A stretch of DNA of 64,000 nucleotides from the NCBI GenBank assembly GCA_038496675.1, contig CM076659.1, positions 18,243,935 through 18,307,934 of the forward strand, written 5' to 3'. This document shows positions 1 through 12,739 of this stretch, piece by piece. The stretch's first letter is position 1. Each line of letters starts with the position of its first letter. Origin of the DNA: Rachycentron canadum. Its lineage: Eukaryota > Chordata > Actinopteri > Carangiformes > Rachycentridae. The position numbers and the translations under genes were made by a program. The notes under the pieces are model-generated. The model did no database searches. It had not been told where the DNA came from and saw only the letters and a program-made list of their open reading frames with translations.

Positions 1-2401
1 GGATTTCATCTAGGTTCTTATGAGTTTTGATACTCATACTTGAACTTTTAATTTTTTACTTCAAGATTTTAATTTAAATAAGATTTAAATAGTCAAAACT
101 GTTTCTTAAAAGAAAACCTTCCTAAAATGAAACATAAATACTATGGACAATCTATGGACCTTCAATCCATTCTGTAAAACTGAATCTTTAGTTGCTGTCA
201 CACGCCCCCTCACACCACAGGTATTTACTCTGAACTATCTTTTGTTTTTAGTTGGCATCCACAGCTAAAGTGATGAGATTCAATAGATGTGATTCAGTGT
301 AAGAGGGAGATCTCTATTAAGATAGGCCTGAGTGACTGCAGGCTTTAACAGCTCATCCAGCCTCTCCATCCAATAATAGGAATCATACCAGGCTGAAGCA
401 GGACTGGGTGGAGGACGAGCACAGCACCAGCTGAATAAAACCCCTGGGAAGCTGTTCTGCCTCACAGAGCGCTGTTCTGTATTTATGGACTCTTTTGTAC
501 TATTTATGGACTCTATTAGAACAAAGGGCCGGCCATTTTGTTTTATTTATTTCACCTGTGTTTACAGGCAGCCTTTGCTGTGCATGCAAACCACTCTTCA
601 GCATGGCCTCACTTTACACTCAGGATGTTTTCTGTGGTGTTTAAGATTTTCCTAGAAAATATCTTGCACGCACGAAGTGATGTATTGTGTGTTTCAGGCA
701 GCAACAACGAAACTTTTGTAATAAACAGACAAATCCCTGGGTGTTAAATGTGAATGAATGGCTAAACCCAACCAGTCTGCAGGCAAATTTTACTGTGAAG
801 ACCAGAGTGCTGAAGGAAGCAAAATGTTACAGCAGCCTTATAGCAGCAATCTACCATCCACTACAATCTAATGAGTCAGACAAGCATCCTGGGACAGAAA
901 CTCATTGTAAACTTGTGCACAACTTGCATTTATTTCAGTAATCTTTGAAAAAAATGAGACAGAGCCATTGTACCTCCTGTGATCTGAGTTTGCAACCGCA
1001 GCATTAATCAAACAGTGAAGATGACGACTGCCTTTTCAGCAGCCCACTGCATCTGTTGATGCACACAGTTATGGTACGGCAGAAAGACTTAACAGTATCA
1101 ATCCCACGTCATCTTAAATTCCATGAGTGATTTAATTAATTTCCCTTTGTCCTTTCTCTAAGTAGACATGTTTCACTAACATGGCATTTCCTCAGAAATG
1201 TCACGTTTCAACAGATTGTGTTGAAATAGATAAACAAATTGTCAATTTTTCTCTGTTTGAGCAGTGTGTGACGCGTTGTCAGTGGATATGTCAATGATTT
1301 CATTTGAGCCACCTGTGAAGAGGCAGTGAACCTGCATATTTGTCACTGCTGTTGACAGTCTATTGTTCTGACACTGGACTGCATCCATCCAGAAAATCTA
1401 GTAGACCGTAGAAATGACAATGTTGGGATTGTCGTTTCTGTTTGAGCTCTGATATTTGCAGGCCAAATAAAGCTCAGTATCCAGCCATTTCTCTCTAATG
1501 ATAGTTTCCTGTTTTGTAGGTTTGTGCAGCTGGCTCCTTTTTTTTCTGCTATCCTAGATGCTTTCAAAGCATCTGTGTTAACCCATGTTAGCTCTTGTTC
1601 TGGAAATGTCTCAGAGCTTTTACGTTATTTTTTTTTAATCTTTGAAGCTTTCATTTGTTCCGTTAAAGGAACAGGCTCCTAAGACTATTTTACAAGCATA
1701 AAAGCAAAAACACCCTGAGGATCAAGACAAAGCAGACTTTCTTAGACTCTATATGGGCCAGTTATGCTTGTTTTGTTTCTTTTTTCTTGCAAATTGTAAA
1801 TATAACAAACTGCAAAATGGCCAACTGCCTGTGTCTTTTTCCTCCTACATCTTCCTCTGAAATGATCCTCAGCTGAATTTCCCCCCCATAAGCATCTGTC
1901 CGATTATCAGGATGTGACCCAGGGTGTTGTGAAAACGTGTGAGACAATGTTTGAGTATCATAGGTTGCTTTCTCCTTGGCACAGATATCTGGCTCTGTGG
2001 TTGGGAAGTTTGCAAAGTGGATCTGCTCTCTCTGTTCTAACCTTGCTTGAACACCTTTCAGCTGAACATGAAAGCAGATCTTCTGCCGTTTCTTTGCTTA
2101 TTGCTAGAGGCGATATCCTATATACTGTATTTATGTGGCCCACGAGAGTAGCTGCACTTTTATTTTTTGTACACAAATATAAACACAGCTTTTAAGACTT
2201 CGTCAACAAACGTGTCGATTTGGTTGGAACATGATTTATCAGCAGTTCACCGCACAGACACAAAACACAACTTTTACTGTCCTTGACTTAGAAATCAGTC
2301 TGAACCATTTTCACATCTGACTGAAGGAACACACAGCATGAACTGCTGTTAGTCTCTTTAGCGAGCGGTCCTGGGTTGAAGTCCCAGACAAACTACCAAT
2401 T
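1..2401. other. No gene recognised
   Basis: AT-rich DNA with only short open frames lacking any family similarity. A small piece at about 2368-2390 (GGTCCTGGGTTGAAGTCCCA) resembles a tRNA B box but has no tRNA fold around it. Confidence 0.6.
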
Positions 2402-2757
2402 TGTCACGATCCGGCGGAGGTCATGAGAAAAACTGGAAAGAGACGGTTTTTAAACCGATGAGGTGTACAAATCTACTAGGCTACTTATTTTCCCAAAGAT
2501 ACTTATGAAGTGTATTAATCAGTGTTATCAGTGGGTGAGCAGATAGATGAGCGTTGATTGATGAGTGGAAACCTAAACTAACAAGGCAGAGGTAACCAAA
2601 CACCAGGGTGCTGCCTGTCTCCCACTCCTGGGAGAATCAGGTGCTCACAGTCACACTAATGACTCTACCTAGCATGGACCTGCAAGACAACACAAGCAAA
2701 CCAGGGAAAAGACTCACAGCAGGCCATGCCACAGCAGGAGGGGCGTCACAAAAACAG
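2402..2757. mobile_element. Candidate non-autonomous DNA element
   Basis: The left edge TTTGTCACGATCCGGCGGAG and right edge AGGAGGGGCGTCACAAAA form an imperfect inverted pair (TTTGTSACG). The interior has no coding potential. I recall similar fish repeats with GGTGCTGCCTGTCTCC inside, but cannot name the family. Borders are tentative. Confidence 0.4.
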
Positions 2758-3694
2758 ATTCTATTTTATTCACCAAAATCAAATTTGAGGCAGGATACAA
2801 TTGCATATTCACTCTTTATTGGATATCTTTTCAGACAGACGCTGAGGTATCAAGAAATACACAGTCCTATGGAAATATGAATGAACCTAACTGTCTCAAC
2901 ATGTTACAGAGAAAGGAGATGGTTCTCTCAAACTTCTTTACACACTTAATAAACACATAACACTTAATATGCTGTTTTTTTAATTTATGATTCTTAAATT
3001 TAAAATTTAAGCTTTCTCACCCTTGCTGATCTTCAGCTGTCGTAATACCGTCACCTTTTCAACCACTATTAGAAGTAGTACTACTACTAGCTTGAAAAAC
3101 TGATGCTAGCGTAGCAAAGGTTCAGGAAGTCTTGAGCTTAAGGCTGTGTAAGAGTTATAGTTCTGAATATGACAGCTGAATCTCTTAACAACAAAAATAA
3201 AACAAAAATAACAATGTTGTTAGCGCAGCATGGCGGGCCTATTATTCACATACTGTATCTTTTCTAGTCACTCAGAGAAGTATTGAAGATTTTATGAATT
3301 ACTATATCTAGTTAAATAGCTGACCACAGCCTTTTCCATGACCTTGCTGTCCCCCCCAAGGCACCCAAACATCTCTTGTTGAAAAATGAATATCTTCCTC
3401 AAGGATATCGTGATGATACCTGTTGATGAAGCTCAGCATTACTGATTCCTCTTTCTGCGGTCAGATTTGTTCAGGCAGCCGAGGAAGCTGAATCTGACCA
3501 TGTGTGTTGTAAACATGATGGTGTATTCAGTCCAATGAAAAATGCTTACTTGCAGTTTCACCTTTGCTAAAAAAGTTTCCATCACGTCCCACATTTGTGC
3601 CACTAAGACACGAACAGGTGAGTCTTGAGGCAAAATTGCCTGCTCACACGAAAATTCTTTACAACTCAGATTTAGATGAGACATCACATTTGGT

Positions 3695-3785
3695 GGTGAT
3701 TAGCTCAGCTTACCGTTAAGGCAGGAAATAGAGGTTAAACAGCTAGCCTGGCTGTGTCTGAATCCGCCTACCACCTCTAACGCCC
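3695..3785 (+). repeat. Dispersed fish repeat fragment (other end of the 12232 family, opposite part)
   Basis: TTAGCTCAGCTTACCGTTAA followed by GGAAATAGAGGTTAAACAGC and TAGCCTGGCTGTGTC resembles TTAGCTTAGCATAAAGACTGGAAACAGGGGGAAACAGCTAGCCTGGCTCTGTCC of that family. Confidence 0.45.
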
Positions 3786-6128
3786 ACACCATGTCTCATT
3801 GATTTAATCAGTAGAGAACATGAACTTCATATGAAAGGCAAAATGGTTTCCAGACCATAAACTACAACCTAAAATAATCTTCCCATGAAAGCAAATGTCA
3901 AAAGCAAAATGTCAAACTACTTATTTAAATATATATTTCGCCAAAAATTTTAAAGGGGCCATTTGTAAGTTTTGCTATTGCTATTAACAGCCTTAACATC
4001 CATTTTGATTTCTTTTGAATTGCTGTTTATTACATGACACAGCTTTAAATGTTCACATATTTATTTATGCATTTCTGTCACAAATTTGATAAACAACCGC
4101 AGGCTGTGAAATGAATTTAAAATCTTTTAAACCCTTTTGACAACAGCTCTGTACTCGCTGTGTTCCCCAGCATCATGTGTGATTTGATATATTACAAGGT
4201 ACTGTTCTTTGTTCAGATGAGAAGGTCATTGAGACCACCCTGCAGGACCAGGTGAAGCTGGGATGAGTGAGCAATAAAAACCAGGTCTTAGCCTTGTAAG
4301 GTATTGAACAGAAGGTTTCTGGGTGCTGAACATTTCATAGGCTCATATGAATTCTCGCTGCACACAGAGCAAAGGTGCCAATTTTCTGTGACATTTTGGC
4401 TTGATGAGTGACGGGGGAATGGCATGTTCCTGAGTTAATGAGATTTATCCAGAAAGGCCAATCTTCTGATCAAATGGCATTTCTTCCCCTTTTAGATTGA
4501 TCATTTAATGGCCAGAAAAGCAGATTTTTCCCACAGGCCAAACACGAGGACAAGACTCCAACTTCACACCATTAAAAGTCATTACTGGGACCCTTCAGGC
4601 GGAACACTATTCATTTCATAGCTTGTTTAAAGAGCTGGTTCTTCTGCTGCAAACATGAGAGCTGACAACACCACAAGAGAATGAAAACAGACATAGCCAC
4701 ATGTGTGTCCCATTAACTTGAGGGAATGCAACGAATAACACAGACAACAACAGATGAAAGCAGGATAACTAATTAGTGGAGGGGAAGGGGGTGGAGGTCC
4801 TGAAGCATCTTGTGAAGAGGAAAGCAAGGAAAATTCCACAAGCCTTACATTTCCTTTCTTGTCATGAGGACAATGATTTCGATATAGTGTATTTGTATAT
4901 AGTTATATAAATATGTCTGGCAATACAATTTTATTTTGAAACAGCTGAGAAATCATGGATTAGTTGATTTTAAGATTAAATGTCGTCCACATTATCTTAA
5001 AACCTTGGAAAGTGGACATTTTATAGATCAACAATTCAACAACAATTTATAGTCTCCTACAACCAACCAGTTTAGCTTTGTTTTTTAAGATGAATTGAAT
5101 CACCACCTTTGTGACAGCATGTCAACAAAAACAAACATAAAGCTTTGCATTTTGTAATTTCTTTATTAGAAAACATTAGTGCAGTGGTCCTTTCTTCCTC
5201 ACGACAATCATTGTGTGCCATGATTCAGTTGTTACACCACAATGGCCAAGGTCATTGGCAGCAGATGCTGTTGTTAAAGGATGGAGGGTGTGTGTGCTTT
5301 TGTATGTATAACTTGCTGAGGGCTGGGTTATTACACTGACAGGACACTTTTAACATTGAAAAAAGCTGATTTAAAATATGTGTGAAGGAGTCATACAAGG
5401 GCCCACACACAGCAGCATAGAAGTACAATGCATGTTTGTGTGAGCTGTGGTGTTTTATTTGTGTACGTGTGAGTTGTATTTGTCTGTTTTCTGTAATCAG
5501 AATCTGTGTGTGTGTGTATATACACCCCCTGACTGCAGACAGTAATCCCTTTACTCTATAACCAACAGGCTTGAGGGTTCACTGGTCTCCACCAAGGACG
5601 AATGCTAATCAGATATTAGAGCAGATTAGCATACAGGCGTCAAGAATCTGTTTTTACACATTTTATATTCTCCAAAAAACAACACTGTGGATCACACACT
5701 GAGAATCAATGAACCTCACAGAAAGTCAACATGTGAAGTATCAATGACTTTACACACTATACTCTGTTTACTATCTATATCTCTATCTGTCAACTTTACG
5801 TTCTGGCTTAACTGTACGTTAAAAAAAGCATGATAAAATGTAAATTCAGTTCTGTCTTCATTTGATCTATAATAAATGCAGTTAAATCATGTTCATTGAG
5901 GCAGTGGAGGATCAATCTAATGATCTAATAATGAACACCATTGTAAGTGAACAATATACCAGCTCAGCTACATCAAAGATTCACTGCTACTATGTTTTAG
6001 TGAGTCAACAGCATTAAAGAAAATCTACTGGTTTGTATAACTGTTTATTTATATTTTCCAGTGCGCCAACTTAGTATTTCTTGGTTTCCTGTGACTGAAC
6101 TGCAACTCTCCCAAAATGATATGCCACA
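3786..6128. other. No gene recognised
   Basis: Short open frames only, one short TG run near 5505-5519, and a small inverted repeat ATGCTAATC/GATTAGCAT at 5602-5632. Confidence 0.6.
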
Positions 6129-6130
6129 TA

Positions 6131-7245
6131 CAGCTCTGGAAAAAATTAAGAGACCACTGCAAAATTATCAGTTTCCCGGCCATGACAGGGTCTTGATCTG
6201 GTGGTCCTTCATCCACACCTTGATGGCTGTGTTGCATGGAGCATTGTCCTGCTGGAAAAACCAATCCTAAGAGTTGGGGAACATTGTCAGAGCGGAAGGA
6301 AGCAAGTTTTCTTCCAGGATAACCTTGTACGTGGCTTGATTCATGTATCCTTCGCAAAGACAAATCTGCCCAATTCCAGCCTTGCTGAAGCCCCAAATCA
6401 TCACTGATCCTCCAACAAATTTCACAGTGGGTGCGACACACTGTGGCTTGTAGGCCTCTCCAGGTCTCCGTCTAACCATTAGAAGACCAGGTGTTTGGCA
6501 AAGCTGAAAATTGGACTCATCAGAGAAAATGACCTTACTCCAGTCCTCTACGGTCCAATTCTCATGGTCTTTTGCAAACCTCAGCCTGGCTCTTCTTTGA
6601 TTCTTATTGATGAAGGGCTTTTTTCTAGCTTTGCACCACTTCAGCCCTGCCCTTAAGAGCCTGTTTTAAACTGTTCTGTCCATGCACTTCACCCCAGCTG
6701 CCATTTGCCATTGGTTTTGTCGGTCACTCAGTGTCATCCTACGGTTGTTGAGTGACATTCAAATGAGTTCGGCGGTTTTCGCCCTCTGCCGGTCTGTAGC
6801 TTTATTGTCCCCAATGTCTGCTGCTTGACCTTGTTCTTATGAACCGCCGTCTTTGAAGTTTTAAGGATGGAAGCAACCTGACGCTCACTGTATACCTCTG
6901 CCAGTAAAGCCAGAAGTGAACCCTTCTTTTCCTCATTCAAAACCTTTCTCTTCTTTTCAACTCTTTGATCGTCAATAGTTATTTTTTGATTCCAATTACT
7001 TTTGAGGTGCTACTAGCACTGTTTTTGCTATCCAGCTGTTCTATTGGTTCTATTGCAGGAGGACAGTGATGACCACAGCTGTGGTTTTTATACATTTCCT
7101 CATTAAACAAGATTTGGCTCAGGTGATCACCTGATCAGTACCTCATTAAGTAGAAAGAGTTGTGCTTGTGTTGGAATTCAACAGAAACTGGGATGTAATG
7201 GCTGCCACACATGTAGAGATGCTGATTTAAGAAAAATTTGAGCTG
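6131..7245 (-). mobile_element. Tc1-like transposon, internally deleted copy
   Basis: The left end begins CAGCTCTGGAAAAAATTAAG right after a TA. The right end is the decayed reverse counterpart ...GAGCTG followed by TA, so a TA target duplication is preserved. On the minus strand the transposase can be read in pieces: an HTH region near 6750-6940 (YSERQVASILKTSKTAVHKN) and a catalytic part (MVRRRPGEAYKPQCVAPTVK, then GGSVMIWGFSKAGIGQICLC) near 6270-6480, followed by WFFQQDNAPC with the second catalytic Asp near 6240. After KTLSWP (near 6180) the frame jumps straight into the terminal repeat, so the C-terminal part with the third acidic residue is missing. Frameshifts are also present, so it is a dead, non-autonomous copy. 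Confidence 0.88.
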
Positions 7246-7375
7246 TACATGTGAGAGGTATATATGTTAAAAAATGTCACAATACTCACAGTATCTCATA
7301 TGGCTAAAGAATGAAAGACAGTCTACTCTGAGATCACACATCATTAAATGTCATCATTAAAATTCTGCAAAAAAG

Positions 7376-7690
7376 TAGAATTACTGCCTTGTGGTTATGA
7401 ACCTCTGCCACACAACCTTGTTTCAGGTTACATCCCTGATTATCCACAATCGTATAAAATGTGAAATATTTGTCGTAATTAATGTGTGAAATATTGAATT
7501 ATGGCTAGATAGAGTTTTGTGCGTTCACAATGACCTTGACCTTTGGCCCTTGACCACCAAAATCAGTTTGTTCTTGAATCCAGGTAAACTTTGTACAAAG
7601 TTTGAAGAAATTCCTTCAAGGCATAATACTGACATATTACATTCATGAGAATGGGACTGACGGACAACCAGAAAACAAAATAATGGCATG
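7376..7690 (+). repeat. Dispersed fish repeat, copy A
   Basis: It shares ordered blocks with 49230-49690: ACTGCCTTG...ACCTCTG, then TGACCTTGAC, TTGAATCCAGGT, TTTGAAGAAATTCC(T/C)TCAAGGCAT and GA(C/A)TGGGAC.GACGGACAACC. The class is unclear (no transposase, no terminal repeats). The block GGGACTGACGGACAACCAGA is typical of a very common fish repeat. Confidence 0.6.
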
Positions 7691-7866
7691 GGCTGTGGTT
7701 TGAGACATAGATATATATCAGGATGCAGGAAATCCTCATGATGAATGTTGTTTAATATGTTTTGCTCCCCAAGAAATTAAAGTTGTGATTCATTGGAAAG
7801 TAGAATCTGTTAATTCTACAGCGTATGGCACTGAATTATTATCAGAAATCTGATAATCTCTCTCTC

Positions 7867-7887
7867 TGTGTGTGTGTGTGTGTGTGA
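7867..7887. repeat. (TG)n microsatellite
   Basis: Short CT then TG dinucleotide run. A second short TG run lies at about 8032-8048. Confidence 0.9.
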
Positions 7888-8655
7888 GGTTGAGCGTATG
7901 TTGTGATTTTACACCCTCACAGAACCTCGTTCACATGTCAGCACTCAAGTTCTCTCATCCGGTGATGATTTCAGCAGCAGACGTGTTTTCTGCATAATCA
8001 TCAGCATGACCCCCACTTCTCCCCCTTCTATGTGTGTGTGTGTGTGTACAAGAGTGTGTTCATTTTCAGTGCAGCTATGTTGTACTGGATACGACCATGT
8101 TTACAGGCTGTGTGTTTTTTCACAGCCTGATGTCCAGCAGTCATTGATTGATCAGGGTGTTTACAGAAAGCAAATACAATGATAAAGAGTGGAGAAGGAC
8201 TGTCCGCAGAAATTGGTCTGTCTCTGTACCCTGGAAATCAGTGCTTTCTCTCCATTGGGAGCACAGACATGTATTCTCCATGAATATATGTTTTTTTCAA
8301 ATCTGTGTTTAAGGTCTGAGGAATCACTGAGCAGTCAATCGACAGCACCAATCACAGGATCAATTTGCTCCATGTATGGCATGCTAACAGCTTTGAGGAC
8401 TTGCAGAGCTGCTAAAGTGAAGCTATTTTAGATCGGATTAGTTTAGGATAGCTGGTTCTGCTTTACCACACTGCTGCTGCCAGGCAGAGAACACCTGGCA
8501 GACTCTGACAGTTTAAATGCTGTGTGTATTTTAGGTAAATCTCATTTCAATTTTTCCCAGTGCAAAGACTTGGGAAATGTGATTTGAAAAGATTAGTAAT
8601 GCAAAGAAATGTGAGTTAAACCATTTAGAGTGCAAATATATATAAACTAATAATT

Positions 8656-8669
8656 GGGGGGGGGGGGGG
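8656..8669. repeat. Poly-G tract, 14 G
   Basis: An uninterrupted run of 14 G in AT-rich surroundings. Confidence 0.95.
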
Positions 8670-9289
8670 CAGATCAGCAGTGTATTTGTATGGTTTCTGT
8701 CATGTTTTTCCCCGTTACTGGATGCATATTCTGAGTTTGTCCTCATGAGAGGAACAGTGTCTCCTTACAGCCGAGCACAGCAACAAAACAACTTTTTGAT
8801 GAGTGGGGACATGAAAAAAAGAATAAAATTCTCACAAATATGAAAATCAACTGAAACTTATCTGCTCCTTTTGTAAACAGACAAAGGAAACAGGAAGAAG
8901 AGGAGTTTGAGTGGAGTGAGATAGTTATAGTGACATAAAACCCGCTATGCAAACAGTAAATTCTCAGATTATTAGACTCATTACACGGTTCGTCTTTGGT
9001 TGCTGTCTGCTGCTGATAACACACTAGAGGAAAAAAATCTCTGCTGGAGTCTGTTTAAACAGTCACACAGAAAGCAGCAACAAAAACACATTTTTGCCAG
9101 TCGACTACTTTTCTTCTCTCCAGCTCTCCCTCTCTTCCTCTGCTGTCTGGCTTCAGGATCACAGAGAATGAGATGATGATGATAAATGCAAATATGAGAT
9201 GAGCACATGACACATTTAAGATGCGCTTTCATGTATTGTCTCTAATATCATCCTTCTGATAAAGAAGAAGATTGTAGTTGGTTCTGAAA

Positions 9290-9690
9290 TATGATGAACT
9301 AAGTCAACCACATTCCCTCATTACATTTACTATATGTCCCTATATCAAGGCTAATGTCTGCATACATGTCACCTATAAGGGGATATATCATTATCACATT
9401 TATACATCCTGTAGATACATGAACACATAAGTTTATAACATATGAAATACCCATAGTTTATGCACATATATGATGAATATGATCAATGTCTATATGCTAT
9501 AACATGTCACAACCATATATGTTAAAAATATAGATTTGATTTATGTATGCAAATTTGTTGACATGCATATGTAAAAACATAACTGTGTGTAGACTATAAG
9601 CTAACATACATGAACAGGACATTTATGTCAATATATCATGTTCTATTCCAATTTCTCCAAGGGGTTAATATATAATAATATATATAATGT
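9290..9690. other. AT-rich low-complexity stretch
   Basis: Dense imperfect recurrences of CATATATG, TATATGTT and ATAACAT motifs over about 400 bp without a fixed period. No coding potential. Probably an old, degenerate simple repeat. Confidence 0.5.
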
Positions 9691-10439
9691 GTATCTGAAG
9701 GCTGTTTTGCTTTTAGCTAGAGACTTAAGTAGAAAAACCTACCACAAATAAATTCACATTTGTGACAGTGCAGATAGTCAAGGTTCTTAATGAGATCAGA
9801 GGAGCTAATGTCTCATCCTACTAACAGGAATAATAACTGAGATTCTTCATTAGCCTTTGAGCCTGAAAACATTTGCTTTCAATCTTTTCTTCAAACACGT
9901 CTCAGAGCACTTGTTGTTGCTGCGCCTTCATTAACCTGTTTAACTCCACTCAACCTGCTGGTCAAGTTCATGCTGTGCAGCAGGCATTGTTCAAACCCTG
10001 AAAGCTGTGTTTTAAAATCTGGTGGAGATACCACAGTTTAAAAAAAAGTCTCTGAGAATATGTCATCATTCAGGTTGAATGAAAAGCTGGATTCAGAATC
10101 TCTGTGGTGGCGATTACACTAGAAAAACAGATTGTATTCAACTTTAATGCTATACGAAAGGAAATCTAAAGAGGAAATCCAAGGTGAAGAGATTAAAGCT
10201 GAGGATTGTGTTGTTTACACACCGGACTGCTACAGCACAGCTTGTTTGGACACAGGAAGCAGCATAAAACCAGTCCCCAGAGTCCATTGAGAACCTCAAC
10301 ACCAGTACACAAGGCCTAACAAGTTAATTTGACAATTAAGATAACTAAACAACAATTGCAAGCAGTAAGCTAGTAACCTGTGAGTATCAGTGGCACTGAA
10401 ATGACCAAGCTTGCATACCCTCTATGCCAAATTGCAGCC

Positions 10440-10555
10440 AGTTGATTGGTGGGTGGGTGCCGTGCCACTCAACCACTTGGGAAGCCAATCTTGCTGCAGG
10501 GACCGTCTGTGAAACCGGCATCTCCACCACTTAGCCACCAGGATGTCCCAAGTTG
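10440..10555 (-). repeat. SINE-like fragment
   Basis: On the minus strand GGACATCCTGGTGGCTAAGT, followed by GGTGGAGATGCCGGTTTCAC, resembles the 5' head of a tRNA-derived SINE, with TGGCTAAGTGG as an A-box candidate. The B box is not clear and no target duplication was found. Confidence 0.4.
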
Positions 10556-11906
10556 TTATTTTTTCAATTAAATTTGCATCCTTATTTCATGAAGCCTCAC
10601 CTCACAGTCTCACCTCAGAGTCCCTCATGGACACTGCTCTGCTCCTTTGAGCTTTAAATCCTTTTTAATAAATTGCACCTTCATCAGTAGGATTTAAACA
10701 GAAACATCCTCCACTGAAGAGCCTCCCTTCAGATTGCTCAGGCTTAGTGCAGAGGACAGAGCTGCTTCATGCCTTTGTGACTTTAAGCTGCTCAGAATAA
10801 AGAATTCATAATTACTGGTAAGGGCCCTGTGAAAGGTTTTCAATGACCCAAATCATAATAACCTTTTATAGAGTAACTGTTCAGGCTGAGGGAGAGATTA
10901 TTAGAATTAGATAAAACCTGGCACTTCTGCAAAATACATGCTGCAATAATGGAGGGCCTGTTAAATCTGTAATTAGGGAAATTAATGGCAGCTAATGACG
11001 CCACAGTGGCGCTTAAATGCTGAATAATATACACAGCATTTTAAACGTTTGTGGAGTTCAGCAAAGTCCTCCTTTAAACTCTAGCACCATACACAGCAAC
11101 AGACAGAAAATCCAGCACAGTTTTTATTCAAGATTTAATGAAATGCCTCTGAAACTCAGGCAGACATGAATTATTTGAAGGTTATGTTCCTATGTTGCAG
11201 CGTGGACTAGATAATATTGATTGTACATGCTGTGTCTTCACATGAGTCAGGTGGGGCTTCGTTTACATTTAAATTTTTATTCTGCTCATTGACTCTATTT
11301 CCTAAAACCCTGGTTCCAATTTCTGTCCAAGAAACTGAAATCTTTGAGATGGAAAAAAATGCATTTTCAGCAGATTGTTTTGGCTTAAACAATAATTTGT
11401 AACATGGCAAACAGCCTCAGATGTATGTAAAAATCTATTTTCTCTGTTTTACCATGCATGTGTTAAAAGTTAACTTTTGTTTGGTGTTTGGTTTAGTTGT
11501 GAAATATTAAAATAAAAACAGACCTCTCCAAAAGCTTTGCGGTCACTCTACTTTGATCAGAGACATGTGACAGGCTGTCACCCTCTGGACATGAGATGAA
11601 ATGTCAGCATATTGTGCTGGTAATTTGTTTTTACGTTGATGTGCTTTCACAGCAACTTATTTATTTAAAGTTTTTATTTACAGTGACTAGTTGACAGCAG
11701 TGGATGATAGGACGTGCTCATGCGGTACACAGCAGGCGGAGGTGCTGTCATATTGGTATTTCAGTAAACAAACTCAGCACTGCTCCATCCGGGTCAGCCT
11801 TTTCTTTTGCAACTTAATGCACACATTTACTTTCATTAATTATGAGACAATTTAGGAGAAATCAATTGTGCACTTGTGACCTTGAACTGCCTTTGTCAGA
11901 GCTGAT

Positions 11907-11967
11907 GTCTTACCTCATTATAACAAGGCAAGACAACCAGTCTAACCTTGTTTTAATGAGGTAAGAC
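11907..11967. repeat. Inverted repeat, 22-bp arms with one mismatch, 17-nt loop
   Basis: GTCTTACCTCATTATAACAA plus GG (11907-11928) pairs with CCTTGTTTTAATGAGGTAAG plus AC (11946-11967); a single T/T mismatch. It could be a tiny foldback transposon or a hairpin RNA precursor. Confidence 0.85.
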
Positions 11968-12231
11968 TGGATATTTATTTTGCATATGCCTCCTAAATTC
12001 CTTCCTCATCCACAGAAATTGTGACTCTCCTGTGGAAAGTGTCTGAGCTGAGATGAGATACTAAATGGGCTGCTTTTAAACACCAATATACATTTAGCCT
12101 CTTTGCTGAAGTTTTTGCTTGCAGCTGCAGCTCTTGTTTATGGTGCTGCAAAACAATGCAACTGATTTTCATTGAATTATGCAGGATGACGTGAAGTAAT
12201 AAAAAGCTTCCTGTCTTCTGACATATTTGTT

Positions 12232-12335
12232 TTAAAGCAATAGTTCAGGAAATGAGCTTTTTTGCCCCCACCACAGATGAGAAGATTGATAACACTACGT
12301 AGATGGAGCCTGTTTGCTTAGCACAACATGAAAAC
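12232..12335 (+). repeat. Dispersed fish repeat fragment
   Basis: TAAAGCAATAGTTCAGGAAA, later AGATGAGAAGATTGATAACA and a GCTTAGCACAACATG piece follow the order of a common fish repeat that starts AAAGGAATAGTTCGACATTTTGGGAAA. Degenerate copy. Confidence 0.45.
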
Positions 12336-12675
12336 CATAATGATGGGGAACAATGATATTAAAAGTTTCAGAAATCATAATATAACCAGGAAATTTTTTT
12401 TGGATATTCTTGAAATTTGTAGAATGTAAAATGTGGGAAATTTTCATGACATTTCAATGAACAAAAACACAGGGTGTTTTATTTCTAATGAAGAGCAAGC
12501 CAAAGGACGAGCTCTCCTCCCAAACAGATGGCTGCTCTTCACACACTGCCAGCCAAACACACAGAGACAGACGAGGGCAAAGCGGAGAACGATCCAAGCC
12601 AAAGTGTCCAGCAACCAGGCTGACACTTGTGGGATTAGGATGATTATAGGTTTAGGTGTGCTTGTCTGTGCTGCA

Positions 12676-12679
12676 TGTG

Positions 12680-12724
<45 letters not shown>

Positions 12725-12738
12725 GTGTGTGTGTGTGT
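12676..12738. repeat. (TG)n microsatellite
   Basis: About 63 bp of TG repeats interrupted by two CG steps. Confidence 0.97.
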
Positions 12739-12739
12739 T

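Noticed and set aside
2368..2392. B-box-like sequence suggesting a tRNA gene
   Set aside because: No A box at the right distance and no cloverleaf pairing; at most a SINE scrap.
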